64,000 bases of DNA from Lingula anatina (GCF_001039355.2 NW_019776079.1:629666-693665); one strand, 5' to 3'; positions 35,401 to 46,593 are shown, numbered from the stretch's first letter. Notes: generated by a model from the sequence alone, not told the origin. Made by a program: numbers and translations.

Positions 35401-36390
35401 CAGTTGCATAAATACCCTATGAACTATTCTTGACAATGTGGGATAGTTCGGTTTATGTAATGGCTACCCCTCCACACTTTGTCCTGGTAAAGTCCTTGAA
35501 AAGTTGTTTTTACAAATATATAACCAAAAGAATTGTAACCAAAAAAATTGTAAGACGTTTGTTTAATTACCCTTACAGCACCTATGTATTTTAAATTAGA
35601 AGTGGCATTATATACCGATGTAATTGGAAATAAATTGTCAGAAAAGAGTCATTGTCAATAAAAAGAATAGGAATTTTAAAAAAAGATTTTGATTGCATAT
35701 AAAAAATGGGGAAAAAAGATGTTATAAAATATGAAAAGTAAGGGTAACTATATTCAGTATTACAAATTAAAAAAAAAGAATTTTTTCAATATTAAAAGAA
35801 TTAAATATATTTTTAATTAATTTTACCACCCCATCAACTGGAAATTAACCTGATTGACTTTGTTATTCACTTGCTCTACTTCTATAATAAGGTTTATAAG
35901 AAAGTACAGTATGGTACCAAAACTCTTTACAACATCTGCTTAAACTTTTTAAATGATTATTTAAATTGGGCTAGTGTTTTTTGGTTCGGGCTAGTAAAGT
36001 TTGAGAGTCTGCTAGCTCAAAGGACTTGTAGTCTAAAAAGTTTTGGGCACAGACTGACTATCTATATAAAAATTCATTATCCTCTTTCAATGAGGTCCCA
36101 CTCTTTTAGAAAACTATGTCCCTGAAGGTGTCAAATTAATTCTATGTGAGAAAGATCATGTTGACTATACCAAAAAATTATACATACTTTACATTATTAT
36201 AAGTGGTTTCCAATCTGCACTTTAACAATACCATAGTAATCTTTTTCTTTTAATGTCATCTTATGATTCACATTATACTTTGCAAAAAATCTGTCGTTCA
36301 TAGTGATTTAGATGAAACCCAACTAAATTATATGCATATGTGCACTATGGCTGGTCAAGTAGCCAGCTGCAGTGGTCACCTCCTGTTCAT
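32411..36390. other. Convergent intergenic region; likely holds the syntaxin 3' UTR
   Basis: Nearly 4 kb with no supported gene. The left part is the 3' UTR and flank of the STMND1-like gene. The right part lies directly after the distal alternative last exon of the minus-strand syntaxin gene and probably contains its 3' UTR. Motifs based on GGGCTAGT recur in opposite orientations near 34335-34382 and 35968-36000. Confidence 0.45.
32773..32778 (+). terminator. Candidate polyadenylation signal for the STMND1-like gene
   Basis: AATAAA 363 bp after the stop, followed within 10 bp by an A-run. Confidence 0.5.
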
Positions 36391-36492
36391 TCAAGTATGT
36401 GCCCCAGTGGCTAGCCAGATGATCAGGGTAAGGAGCAAAATAGAAACCACCACTACAATTGCAATGAAACAATAGCGTCTGCGAACTTGCTT
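36391..36492 (-). other. Distal alternative last exon (membrane anchor b) of the syntaxin gene
   Basis: Acceptor ATATTTCAG, 34 codons including TGA. It encodes KQVRRRYC followed by a hydrophobic run containing [10 protein letters not shown] and ending AHT. The IIW motif is closer to vertebrate syntaxin 7/12 anchors (IIWG, IIWL) than anchor a is. No other coding exon lies between the two anchors. Confidence 0.85.
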
Positions 36493-39400
36493 CTGAAATA
36501 TATATATAAAAAACATATATGAATATATTTATATGAGCCAAAATTAGTGTGATATTATTTATAAAATTCATTCTAAACAATATCCTTGCCTTCTAATATT
36601 CCAGCAAAATACACTATGTATGAGAATACATTATTTCAAATTTTAATATAGATAACAGAGCCACAGGAAATGAAATGGCAGCAAGCAAGAAAACAAAAAC
36701 AGTACAGACAATCTAATTTCAATTTATTTGGTATGTTACTGTCAGGGTACATTCACAATTTACATGACTACAGCTAAGCTATATGAAATCCTACTGTTCT
36801 TATCAAAGAAGGGCAATCTATTACTGCTGTAGTCAAGCTCAAATAGTTTAAATTTATTCTTTATATACTAACAAATTCAAAAAATTAAAAAGCACCTAAA
36901 CATTTAATACACATAAAACTTGGAATATTTCCATGCTCTATTATGAGGTAACAAAATGCGTGATGAAGTGAAACTGAATTACACCTCTATATAGGTATAT
37001 GACTCAAGCTTTTGCTACAATAAGGATCATACAAACATTCTATTTAAGATACCTTTTCCTCATTTATGGGGTGTAAAAAATGGTCCCAACCATAAAATTT
37101 GGTCAGAGCATGAAAAACTTAATTATGGCATAAAATTGTTGGACCATGACTTTTTTGTGAAACTCATGCCTTTAAACCAAATTTTCAGTATCAATACCAT
37201 AGGCTAGTATTCAATTAATTCATTTTCATCCACCAGATATAATGCAAATAAATAAATAAATAAATAAATAAATAAGAATAATGATAATAATAATAATAAA
37301 ACAGACCTACTGTAACAGATAACAGCCATCCTATTTGTTTTTTAGTCCCACAGAAAGACCAATGATTAAAGCTATCACAGCTAGAACAACTATTAATATT
37401 GTAATCAGACAACATTTCTTCCTTCTTGCTTTGGACTGAAATAAGACAATTGAAAGGAATAAAAATGAATACCAAGAAGCAGATGTAAAATAGATCATAG
37501 ATAGTGTTGACTGGTAGTCATTGCATATCCCTGCACTTCCCCACTTGTAGAGAGTAGTTTACCTTCAGGGACCCCATTCCCTTGATACATGTATGAATGA
37601 CAATGCCTAGATGCTTTATCTTCATAATAACAGCCCAATATCAGGCACACATAAATTATAACTGGCCCATCCACATCCCTGATGATAAGTCTATCATTCT
37701 CAAAAGTTTTAACTTCTTCACTCTAATGGTCTAGGGAGGGTTAGCAGAAAATGCAATGTAAAAAGAATTTAGAATCCCCCCCCCCCGGGACAGCCCAAAA
37801 ACCCCTAGGCACACAATAATTCTGAGTGACCATGTGCATCCCTGATAATAGGTCTATCAATCCCCTTAAAACTTCCTCACTGGTGGTCTAGGAAAAGATA
37901 GCAGCAATGATAATTTGAAAAGAATTAACTACCACCCAGGGACAAACCAACCCCCACGCACACTAAAATTCCTTAGTGCCCATGCACATCCCTGATATGA
38001 CAGGTCTATCAATCCCCAAGGTGTAAACTTCTTTACTCCAATGATCTAGTAGGAGATGGCTGAAATTTCTAATGCACAGTTGTACAGACGGTCAGGATAA
38101 CATGATCCCTGACTTTTATCACAAAAATGCAGGGATAAACAGGGCCACTAAACAACTAAACAAAACAAACAAAGCAAAGTTTAAAAAATATATTTTTCTA
38201 AAATTTGAACATCACCAATTTTACAAAAGACAGGGCAATAAATTATTAAGACCTACCTGCCACCCACTCCCAAATGCATGCCTTTAAAATCTTTAACCAT
38301 GCACAAGATGGACACTTGGTAAAATTAAGCAGTTATGCTTAAAAAAAAGAGCCAGAATATGAAGGAAAATCTTTAACATACTGTACCTGGTAATCTCTTG
38401 CTTTTGCCAGTTGTTCTGTTCCTGCTTCTACTTGGATCTGAGCAGATTCTACATTGGCCTCTATACTATCTGTAGAGTAATGTGAAAACTCATTTTTTAA
38501 TTTTTTATTTTTTCAATTTTGAAGAAGGCTAAACATCCTAAAAAGAGTGTTAAATTCTACAGATCTACATGACAGAAATATAACATTTTCCTAATTGTAT
38601 AGGGAGTAAAACATAAGGGGTTGACATAAAAAATTTTTCTCTCATATCAAACTTCCCCAAACATGTTCAGTTGTAAATGAAATTTTATAGATTATATACA
38701 ACCATGTAACAGCTTACCAATTACTTCTCCTTGTTCATGAACCAGCATACCAAGGTCCTTGAAAATCTGGTTGACATCCATTATGTCACTCTGAAGTTTA
38801 GAAAAATCATACTGTCATTCCATTCTAAAATCTCCCTTTTAAGTATTTTCTTATCTTTCAGCACAATACACAGAAAAGATCTTATTTTGAGATTTATCAT
38901 TTTGCCAATATTAGTCTTTACCTCAAGTTGTTTAATGGCAGTTTCTCTTTCCTGAATTAACTGAAGGTCCACATCTTCTTCCATTTGCAGTGTTTGCTGT
39001 CTACTACAAAAGAAAAAAATCTTTATGTCTTTATTCTTCTGCCTTAATGGCATTAAAGTTATCTAATTAATCCATTGTGCACAATTTCATTCAACAAAAA
39101 AGAAAAATAAATTAAGAAATGACAACACATCTTTTAAAAAAAGTATGTATAAATAAAGAAAATTACAAATTTACAATTCAGCCTACCATACACCCATTTC
39201 CACATTGAAATTATGTAATCATTATGATCCCAGACACAGTGCACAGAGAAGTAAATACAAATGTATCATCAAATATTGCACCTTACCTAGGAGGTCCTCC
39301 ACCAATATCTATAATTTGTTGCTCTCGTGGACCTTCTAAAAATGCAGACTACAAAGCAACAAAGGAAAGACATTTAATTGATTATTCAAATCATTCACAT

Positions 39401-41332
39401 TTGTATGATTGTCTTAACAACACAAAAGTATACATACTGCTTGATTGTAAACTTTCAAAAAACTTACATCATGTCCAGAAGCAGCTCTTGCACGCCGAAC
39501 ACTGGCTTTTTCTTTATTTGCAGCTTCCCTTTGCAATGTTTGAAATTCATTTAACAGTGACGTGAAATCCTCCATTAAGCGTTCCCTTTGCATTTTTCTT
39601 TGACGCTGAAACAAAAATAATCAGCTGTCTTAAATATCTGTATTTTGTGTGTCCATGCTCTTCAAATTTTATTTTTTATATATGTTTCTGCTTTAAAATT
39701 CAAATATATATTTTTTCAACTAATGCAATGTAACCAAATAAACAAATCCAAATTTTGGAACTTTCCTTCTTCTATTATACATACTTCTTATTTACTAAAC
39801 AATGCAACAATGGTGAACATCTAAATGGCAACAATATACCTGATCTGACTGATTTGATGACACTGGCAGATGACTAATATCTTTGAAATATTGTGTAGTG
39901 CTTTTTGCCAAATCATTCGTCTGATGTTGACTTTCATGACTGAAATGACGCAAGTTAGTTCACAACTATACAACTCAAACTGTTTTTCAAATCCTTCATG
40001 TTGTTATATTATTCAAATACAGGTTAAATTTTATTTCATATAAACATTATAAAGTGCAATAATTAGAAATACCAATGGCACTGAAAGCTAGCTAGTACAA
40101 ACTAAAGAACTTACAGACGATCTCGGAGCTGATCTGAATCTTGTGGTGTTCCAATTTGATTAACCATCCTTCGTATGTTCTTTACTAAAGATTAAATCAT
40201 AGCATTTAGTTCCAATACCAATTCTTATGGTTAATATTTGGAACTATTTTAACATAACTATTTTAACATAACTATTTCAATCATTAAGATATATGTACCA
40301 AACATTTGACACACTGTTTAGGTATTCAAGTAAATAAAACCTTTATACCCAACAATAGAAACTTTAGGATATCCCTAAATTGTGCAATACAGAACAAAAC
40401 AGCAAAATACACTTGAAAATAAAAAGGGTTCAGTCACAATAATCACAGGAAACGGTTATTCCTAATAAGATAGGGTGATATAAGAGTGTCTGTGAAATAT
40501 ATTACTAAATAATTAATAACATTGATGTAACTTAACAAATCAGCACAACTTCTACATCTTCGGGTCAGCCACCATGTTAGCTAATGGCTCTTCTTGGCCG
40601 GAAAAATTGTCAAGAAGAGCCACAAACCAACAGGGCTGCCGACCCGACGATATAGAATTTGTGCCCACATGTTAAGTTATATAAAGGATATTAATAATCT
40701 AGTCAAATATTCAGCTTTTATATCACCCTATTTTGCAGGGAAAGATCGCTTTCTTTGTTAAATTGCAACTGCATTTGTTTTTCAAGTGTATTGGGCTGTG
40801 TTGCGCTAATTTGTGCTGTATTGTGCAATTAAGGAGCACCTGAAACTTTAATATGAGTTTTGCACCCATCTGAGTCTTTATAAAACACTTCTTATTAAAA
40901 CTGCCATCCTACAATTCAGAATCTATATCCATTGCATAAATCCAGAATTTCTGAAAATATAACATGTGGGAAAAAAACTTACCATTATTTGATATTTTCT
41001 GAATATTGTTACTGATGCTCTGTGTAAGTCGCATGTAGTCATTTCCATCTGGAAGTAAAAATAATTTCACATTGAAAACTTGTGAAATGAAAACTGAAAC
41101 AAATGACATTTATCACACTGTAGATCTATAGTTTTGCAAAACAAGATGATTATCTATCTTTACAAAACAAATGGAAAAAAACTTGGGAAATTGTACAACA
41201 ATTAAATAGGATATAAACTGGCACCTTACAGCTATGAAAAATTAACCATGAAAGAATCAACTTACATCCACCTCCTCCCCCTCCTTGGTAGGACTCAAAG
41301 CCCCCTGTCCCTCTGCCATATGATGCAGCCAT
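36391..41332 (-). CDS. Syntaxin 7/12-like endosomal Qa-SNARE with two alternative last exons
   Basis: Minus-strand exons: 41266-41332, 40983-41048, 40115-40184, 39840-39939, 39468-39605, 39287-39348, 38922-39003, 38718-38790 and 38387-38469, then either 37331-37435 (281 aa) or 36391-36492 (280 aa). Both last exons start in phase 0 after CAG|GT. Syntaxins 7 and 12/13 are Qa-SNAREs that drive endosome and lysosome fusion. Seen: a Gly-rich N-terminus ([16 protein letters not shown]) and the Habc region (residues 30-150, with [19 protein letters not shown] and [11 protein letters not shown]). The SNARE motif is at about 185-245, with the zero-layer Gln in VHEQGEVI and then [16 protein letters not shown] basic juxtamembrane stretch and one membrane helix follow. 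The match to the vertebrate proteins is close throughout. Exon 7 has a TAGTAG acceptor. Confidence 0.93.
37331..37435 (-). other. Proximal alternative last exon (membrane anchor a) of the syntaxin gene
   Basis: Acceptor TTATTTCAG, 35 codons including TAG. It encodes SKARRKKCC followed by a hydrophobic run and the tail GLSVGLKNK. Two cysteines lie at the membrane entry, which could be palmitoylated. Confidence 0.85.
37645..38075. repeat. Diverged three-unit tandem repeat, period ~150-160 bp
   Basis: Units start near 37645, 37807 and 37957. Each contains CACATCCCTGAT or GCATCCCTGAT, then GTCTATCA, then a TTC(T/C)TCACT-like block and a TCTAG-containing end. They lie in the intron between exon 9 and anchor a of the syntaxin gene. 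No coding frame. Confidence 0.7.
40361..40850. mobile_element. Foldback element with ~235-bp inverted arms
   Basis: Reading inward, both arms share CCTTAATTGCACAATAC-like ends, ATACACTTGAAAA, TAGGGTGATATAA, TAACTTAACA, TCGGGTCGGC/TCGGGTCAGC and GGCTCTTCTTG. The centre is near 40602. It sits in the syntaxin intron between exons 2 and 3 and has no coding capacity. Confidence 0.8.
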
Positions 41333-41942
41333 CTGGAATGCTGATTGCTTTGTATCCTTTTATCTATATTTCTTCTACCTTTAAAATACAATTTAAAGGA
41401 TTAAAACAGACCATCTGTGTTTATACTATAGAAATAAAGATCCTTACAATTTATTGTAAAACATTTTTCATAATCCTGTCTCAATTAAACTATATCCCAT
41501 TCCTAGCTCCCAGTACGATTATTAATAATAATACATGTACAGTAGATCTATAGAAAGCCACTTTCACTAGCTATGATGATGACATCATTTCCATTTTAAT
41601 ACTTCACCACATGGTCATACTAAAATAGATTAACAATAAGGGCGAGACAGTCACTGCAATTGTTTTTCTATTTCGTTAGAAATGATAACGACGTCAGTAC
41701 GGTAACAGCGTACACTAATTTGACAATATAACACAGTGCGAACACCAGCAGATAGATTCTAAGGTACGTGAAGTTGAGCTTGTCATTTAATAATAATAAT
41801 AATTGACCAGAGCTAGATAACGAACGAATATTTACATTTCAGTAACAAGACGTGTGCCGATTCATGCACTGATATAGAAAAACATCTGTAATCACATACC
41901 AGAAATATCAAAATCTTATGATAAAACGTTTGTTCCGCCTAC

Positions 41943-41984
41943 CTTCAGCCTCCTGTGATCAGACCATTTCAGGAAGTGACGTCA
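41943..41984 (-). promoter_or_regulatory. ETS-CRE composite site and candidate non-coding first exon of the syntaxin gene
   Basis: AGGAAGTGACGTCA (41971-41984) is a textbook ETS-CRE composite with the palindromic CRE TGACGTCA. On the minus strand it is followed by a short segment ending in a good donor (CTGAAG|GTAGGC, exon end 41943), suitable as a non-coding exon 1 before the coding exon at 41332. A second donor (TTGAAG|GTAAGG, exon end 41992) lies just upstream. Transcription start is inferred. Confidence 0.5.
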
Positions 41985-42295
41985 TCCTTACCTTCAAGAT
42001 GAGACAAAACCAAGGCGGCTCAAAAAAAAAAAAAAAAAAAAAAATCTCGCATCAGTCTTATTAAAAAAAAAGAATTTCACCTTTTCAAATTGAAACGAAT
42101 TTGAATGAATATTATAAAATTTTAATGAAAACTGCCATATTCTTAAAAATATTTTTAGTTTCTTTCNTGTTGCTAAACTGTTTGAATAATAATTAACATC
42201 AGTCATGATGAAAAGTATCTACTAAAGCCAACTGCTTCTCTTTAAAATATTTGCCAATTAATTTTTCATCATTATTTAAGGTTTGAAAAATTTAC

Positions 42296-45212
42296 CTATC
42301 TGTTCTCCTTGCTCATTTACCATCTGAGCCAGGTCTCTGAATATTTCATTTATGTCATTTATGTCTTTCTGGTGGTAAAAAAAAACAAAACAATAAAAAA
42401 AAAAACAAACAAACAGGGATAAATAAATTAATAAATAACTAGAAAAGCACTCCGAGAGTGAAAACATAACCTCCTTGGCAGATAATATATATATTGGATA
42501 GATTAAAAAGGTTCAAAGTACTGATTAAAAAAATACCCAATATATACCTACATGTATTATAATTCTATGAAATTTTGACTTTTGTATATAAAAGTTCAAT
42601 ACATTTTTTTATTTGTCATGATATGTCCAGTACTAAAACAAATATATAAATATAAATAAGCATAAAATAAATATACATTAAATAGAAGTGTTAATACACC
42701 ATAAAATTAAATAAAATAAACACCTCTAGCTGCTGAATTCCCTTTTCCCTCTCCTCAATAATTGCAAGATCAACACTTTCTTCTATTTCATACACTTGTT
42801 GCTGAGTTTGTTGTAGTGAACTGTCCTTAGTGCTTGGGGGACTGCTACTATAAGTAAATAATAATTTAAATTAAACTACAGCTGTAAACTATTACATTCA
42901 TTTATTTTCCTTTTTTATCATCTTTGTAACTGCATGAATTTTTTCATCACTTTATAAGCATTGATAATCAATTAAGGAAATATGTCTTTAAAAATGATTG
43001 TAAATAACTTACTGTATACCTGGCACATCTGGTGCATAGCTCCATGTTATTGATGACTATTTGCACATGAACAAATGTGAAAAAAAGATAAGCAAATGAA
43101 TAAACTGGCAAACCAATGATAGAAGGTGTAACATCTTTAAAAAGAAATCAACAGTACATGGATAACACGAGAACAATCAACTAGTAGTTGACTAATAACC
43201 AACTAGTAACATAATTGTCTTGGTATATAACAGGCTTAATTTATAAACGGATTAGGCGTTTACTACAGTAACACTACCCACAGATCTTTTAGCCTTAACG
43301 CCCATATTAACGATGAATTAACCAACACAGTAAATTATTTAGCACTAACAGAGTGATACCTAGCACTAACATTCAACCGCTATGGTAGTGCTGGTTAATT
43401 TGTGGGTTTGGTGGTTGTTGGTGCTAAAATATCTGCAGGTTGTGTTAGTAAACACCTAATCTGTTTATAAGGCCTGTATTAGCTATAGGCCAGACTACAA
43501 GAAATACATCAGTGATGCACTGGTATGTTAACAAGCTGGCTTAGAGTGCCATATTTTAAGACATATTTCAGATCATTCAGATCTTAATTATCATATATTA
43601 AAAAGGACTGGTTGAAAGGTAAAAAATTATTTACTGGCCCAAAGTCAGAATTTACTCTTGCTCTTGCTACACTTTCTTTCTCTTTTCCTGTGGCTTCCCT
43701 TTGTAATTTTTGAAATTCTTGCAAAACAGCTGAAAACTCCTCTTTTAATCTTCTTATGTGAATTTTCCTGTGTTGCTAAATAAGAAAGTAATAATATAAT
43801 CAATGAGAATCAAGCATAGTCTCAATACAAGATAACTGATTGAATACAGGGTCAATTTCAATTCATCCTTTTTTCCTTTTATCTTAGAATGTAGTGCCAT
43901 TTTACTTTGGAAAACCTTTATCTCTAATATAATTACCATATACCACAATTGTGTCTTTTTTTAAATCTATAGGGCCTATCAATTGACAACCTGTTCTTTC
44001 TGGTCACCAACTGGGAGGTCACTGATTTGTTTAAAGATCTCGTTCGTGTCTTTGGCCAGCTGGTTATTAACATTTTGAAGTCGGTGTCTGCAAATTTGAA
44101 GAAACTCTTACTTTTTTTTCAAATGAGTGCTTAATTATTATCTTTTTAAATAAATACATGATGCAAATGATAGTGAAGGTTTATTAAATAATTGATACAG
44201 ATGTAACATTATTAAATTTGCTGTAATCCAGTTATTAAAAACACCGCATACAGAAAAGATTTTCCTATGGACAATAGAATGTTTTCTCCACCTTTGATAT
44301 ATAAAGAGATTAAACCTACAGTTTCTCCCGCATGCGCTCAGTATCAGCCTCAGTGCCCAGCTGATCAACATATTTTCTAAGCTGTGTGGCTGAAACAATA
44401 CGAGTAACTATGATATTGGACAAATCAACATTGGGTCAATGAAATGATGTCACCTAATGCAATGCACTTTATACACTATCATGCAGTCATCATCTATGGC
44501 ATATTCATATATATTTTCTCAATATTTGCTTTAAATGTAGCTGAATGAAAATATCAGAATTGCGTAATGCATCATAAAAGGTGATGATGGATAATATAGA
44601 CTGAGTAACAGAGTAAGATAAATAAAAGAAAACAAATTTGATGATAGAGCGAGTTTCTTACTGTTGTATGAAATTTTTTGAGTATTGTTTCCAATGGACT
44701 GTGCAAGGCTGGAAAAATCATTCCTTGTCACATTTGCTGAAAAAAAAAGACACACGCACACATAACATTAATAATTAACATTATTGTTCATCCAGGGGAT
44801 TTCTATTTACTAACATTTTACCTGGAATGAAACATGTACATATGTCATTGGCTGTGGGTAGACCTGTGAACCAAAATTGCCAACTTATCTGAGTCACAAA
44901 TATTTTGTTCCAAAGTAAGTGATTATCATCACTAAAATGTTAGTAAATGTATCATCATGTTCAATAAATATTGGTAGGTAAAGTGTTTTTTGGAGACAAT
45001 TACTTATTTCATTGACTGAATGTTATGCAGTTGAATCATAATACAAGTTAAAATCTATAGTTCTGGAATGATATGAAATTTTAAATGAATCTAAAGGATA
45101 CCAAACCAAAAACAAAATTGTGCTTTTGAAATATGACATAAAGATTTTTGGTGCTCACACTGTGGTAATTTAAAGCTTGCAGAGAACCTGGCATCAATCG
45201 CCGTTGATCCAT
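42296..45212 (-). CDS. Second syntaxin 7/12-like set lacking its own last exons
   Basis: Minus-strand exons: 45161-45212 (tentative first exon, MDQRRLMPGS...), 44662-44736, 44320-44389, 43991-44087, 43635-43775, 43013-43056, 42724-42847 and 42296-42368, 225 codons plus one base. Exon sizes echo the downstream gene (70 and 73 bp identical, 97 versus 100). Content: NDFSSLAQSIGNNTQKIS, QLGTEADTERMREKL, LAKDTNEIFKQISDLP, LQEFQKLQREATGKEKES, then the SNARE start DINEIFRDLAQMVNEQGEQI with the zero-layer Gln. It stops at ATAG|GTAAAT in phase 1. No exon for the second half of the SNARE motif or a membrane anchor lies between here and the next gene's start. The phase matches shared exon 9 at 38469. 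No stop or frameshift interrupts the exons, so recent loss of function is not evident. Confidence 0.8.
43226..43483. mobile_element. Foldback element with ~95-bp inverted arms
   Basis: The left arm begins near ACAGGCTTAATTTATAAACG and includes GATTAGGCGTTTACTA and CAGATCTTTTAGC. The right arm is its inverted match ending GGCCTGTATTAG. It lies in the second syntaxin set, between exons 5 and 6. Confidence 0.75.
44806..44948. mobile_element. 143-bp element with perfect 16-bp terminal inverted repeats
   Basis: ATTTACTAACATTTTA at the left and TAAAATGTTAGTAAAT at the right are exact inverted copies. No coding capacity; it lies in the first intron of the second syntaxin set. Confidence 0.75.
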
Positions 45213-45954
45213 TTCCGTGAGTTGTAGAGTCCTGCTGCATGGTTTTATTTTAGTGATCCTTCCCATGCACCTCTCTTACAAACTAGGACCCATAAACTTT
45301 ATCTCTAATGTAGCAGAAAGAAAGATACCTGAATTAGACTAATGACAAATTCAAAATGTCCTTTTAATTAACTAAATTCAGTTTTATCTTCTTGAGTAAA
45401 TAGAAGACAATTAACAGTGGCGGATTTAGGGGGGTGTCAGGGGAGTCCCCTTTGATTTCTGAAAACACTCACAGCAATGGTCCCTCTTGAAATGAAAATT
45501 TTGACTAGCTAAATCACAGTTCTAAACCATACCAAATGGCACCATTCGTCCTCTAAAATACCAATTTTTGGGAGACCCTTCAGCGTGCCCAAAATCCCAT
45601 GCCAAGAGGGGGGGGGGGGGGGGGGGGGGGANNNNNNNNNNNNNNNNNNNNNNNNNNNNNNNNNNNNNNNNNNAACATGTGCTGATCAACATGTGCTGTA
45701 TATTAACATTATAAATTTAAGTGCGCTTAAAAAGAGAAGTTACCCGACTGTCCTACCAGATCCTCAACCCTGCTGTTCCAGTCATGACGTACGTATATAC
45801 GTATATTTATAATATAATATATATTAACCCAGCCAGTACTGATTGCTGAGTTATATAAACAAGTGATAACATATAAAGATAACAATCAGTTTCACTGTTG
45901 GATGTCAAATTTGGACGAAAGCTTATCTTTACAATTTGCTTGGGTATGGTTCAG
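45213..45954. other. Gene-free stretch with an assembly gap
   Basis: A G-run (45608-45630) leads into 42 unresolved bases (45632-45673). No coding frame supported on either side. Confidence 0.5.
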
Positions 45955-46318
45955 TGGGGGGCGTCTCGATAGTCCGAAGGTTCATTGGTCCGAAGGTTCA
46001 TATTGGTCCGAAAAATGGTAACTTTTTCATCGTTTTTTTAAATCAAGGATTCGGGGCCGTAGCGATAGTCCGAAGGTTCAATAGTCCGAAGGTTCATTGG
46101 TCCGAATGTTCACTATAGAACCTTCGGACCAATGAACCCTTGATTAAAAAATCGATAAAAATGTTACCACTTTTCGGACCAATGAACCTTCGGACCAATG
46201 AACCTTCAGACTATCGAGACGCCCCCAAGGGTTCATTGGTCCGAAGGGTCTATAGCGAACATTCGGACCAATGAACCTTCGGACTATTTAACCTTCGGAC
46301 TATTGCTACGGCCCCGTT
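45955..46318. mobile_element. Compound foldback element built from TAGTCCGAAGGTTCA units
   Basis: The motif GTCCGAAGGTTCA and its reverse complement TGAACCTTCGGAC recur about a dozen times. Two inverted pairs interleave: GGGGGCGTCTCGATAG at 45957 pairs with CTATCGAGACGCCCCC at 46213-46228, and CGGGGCCGTAGCGATAG near 46052 pairs with CTATTGCTACGGCCCCG ending at 46316. An inner pair around GATTTAAAAAA/TTTTTTAAATC-like bases is also visible. No coding capacity. Confidence 0.85.
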
Positions 46319-46593
46319 CAGTGAAGGAGCTTTAAACAAACAAACAAACAAATTTTACTTCAAAAATAAAAAACCAACAGTCTGAAACATTCGCCATAGG
46401 CTCTGTGGAGTTTTTCTTGTTCTAAAACAGGTGGAATATTTCACTTAATTATAAAAAAAGAGATAATTTTGTATTATCAAGGTTGAAAGTAGGGTTAAAT
46501 TTTAGTTTTGCAGTTTACACCAAATTTTGGGTTTCACATATAAGATATCCTTCTATATACTGACATTAAAAATATTTCAACTTCAAGCAACAC

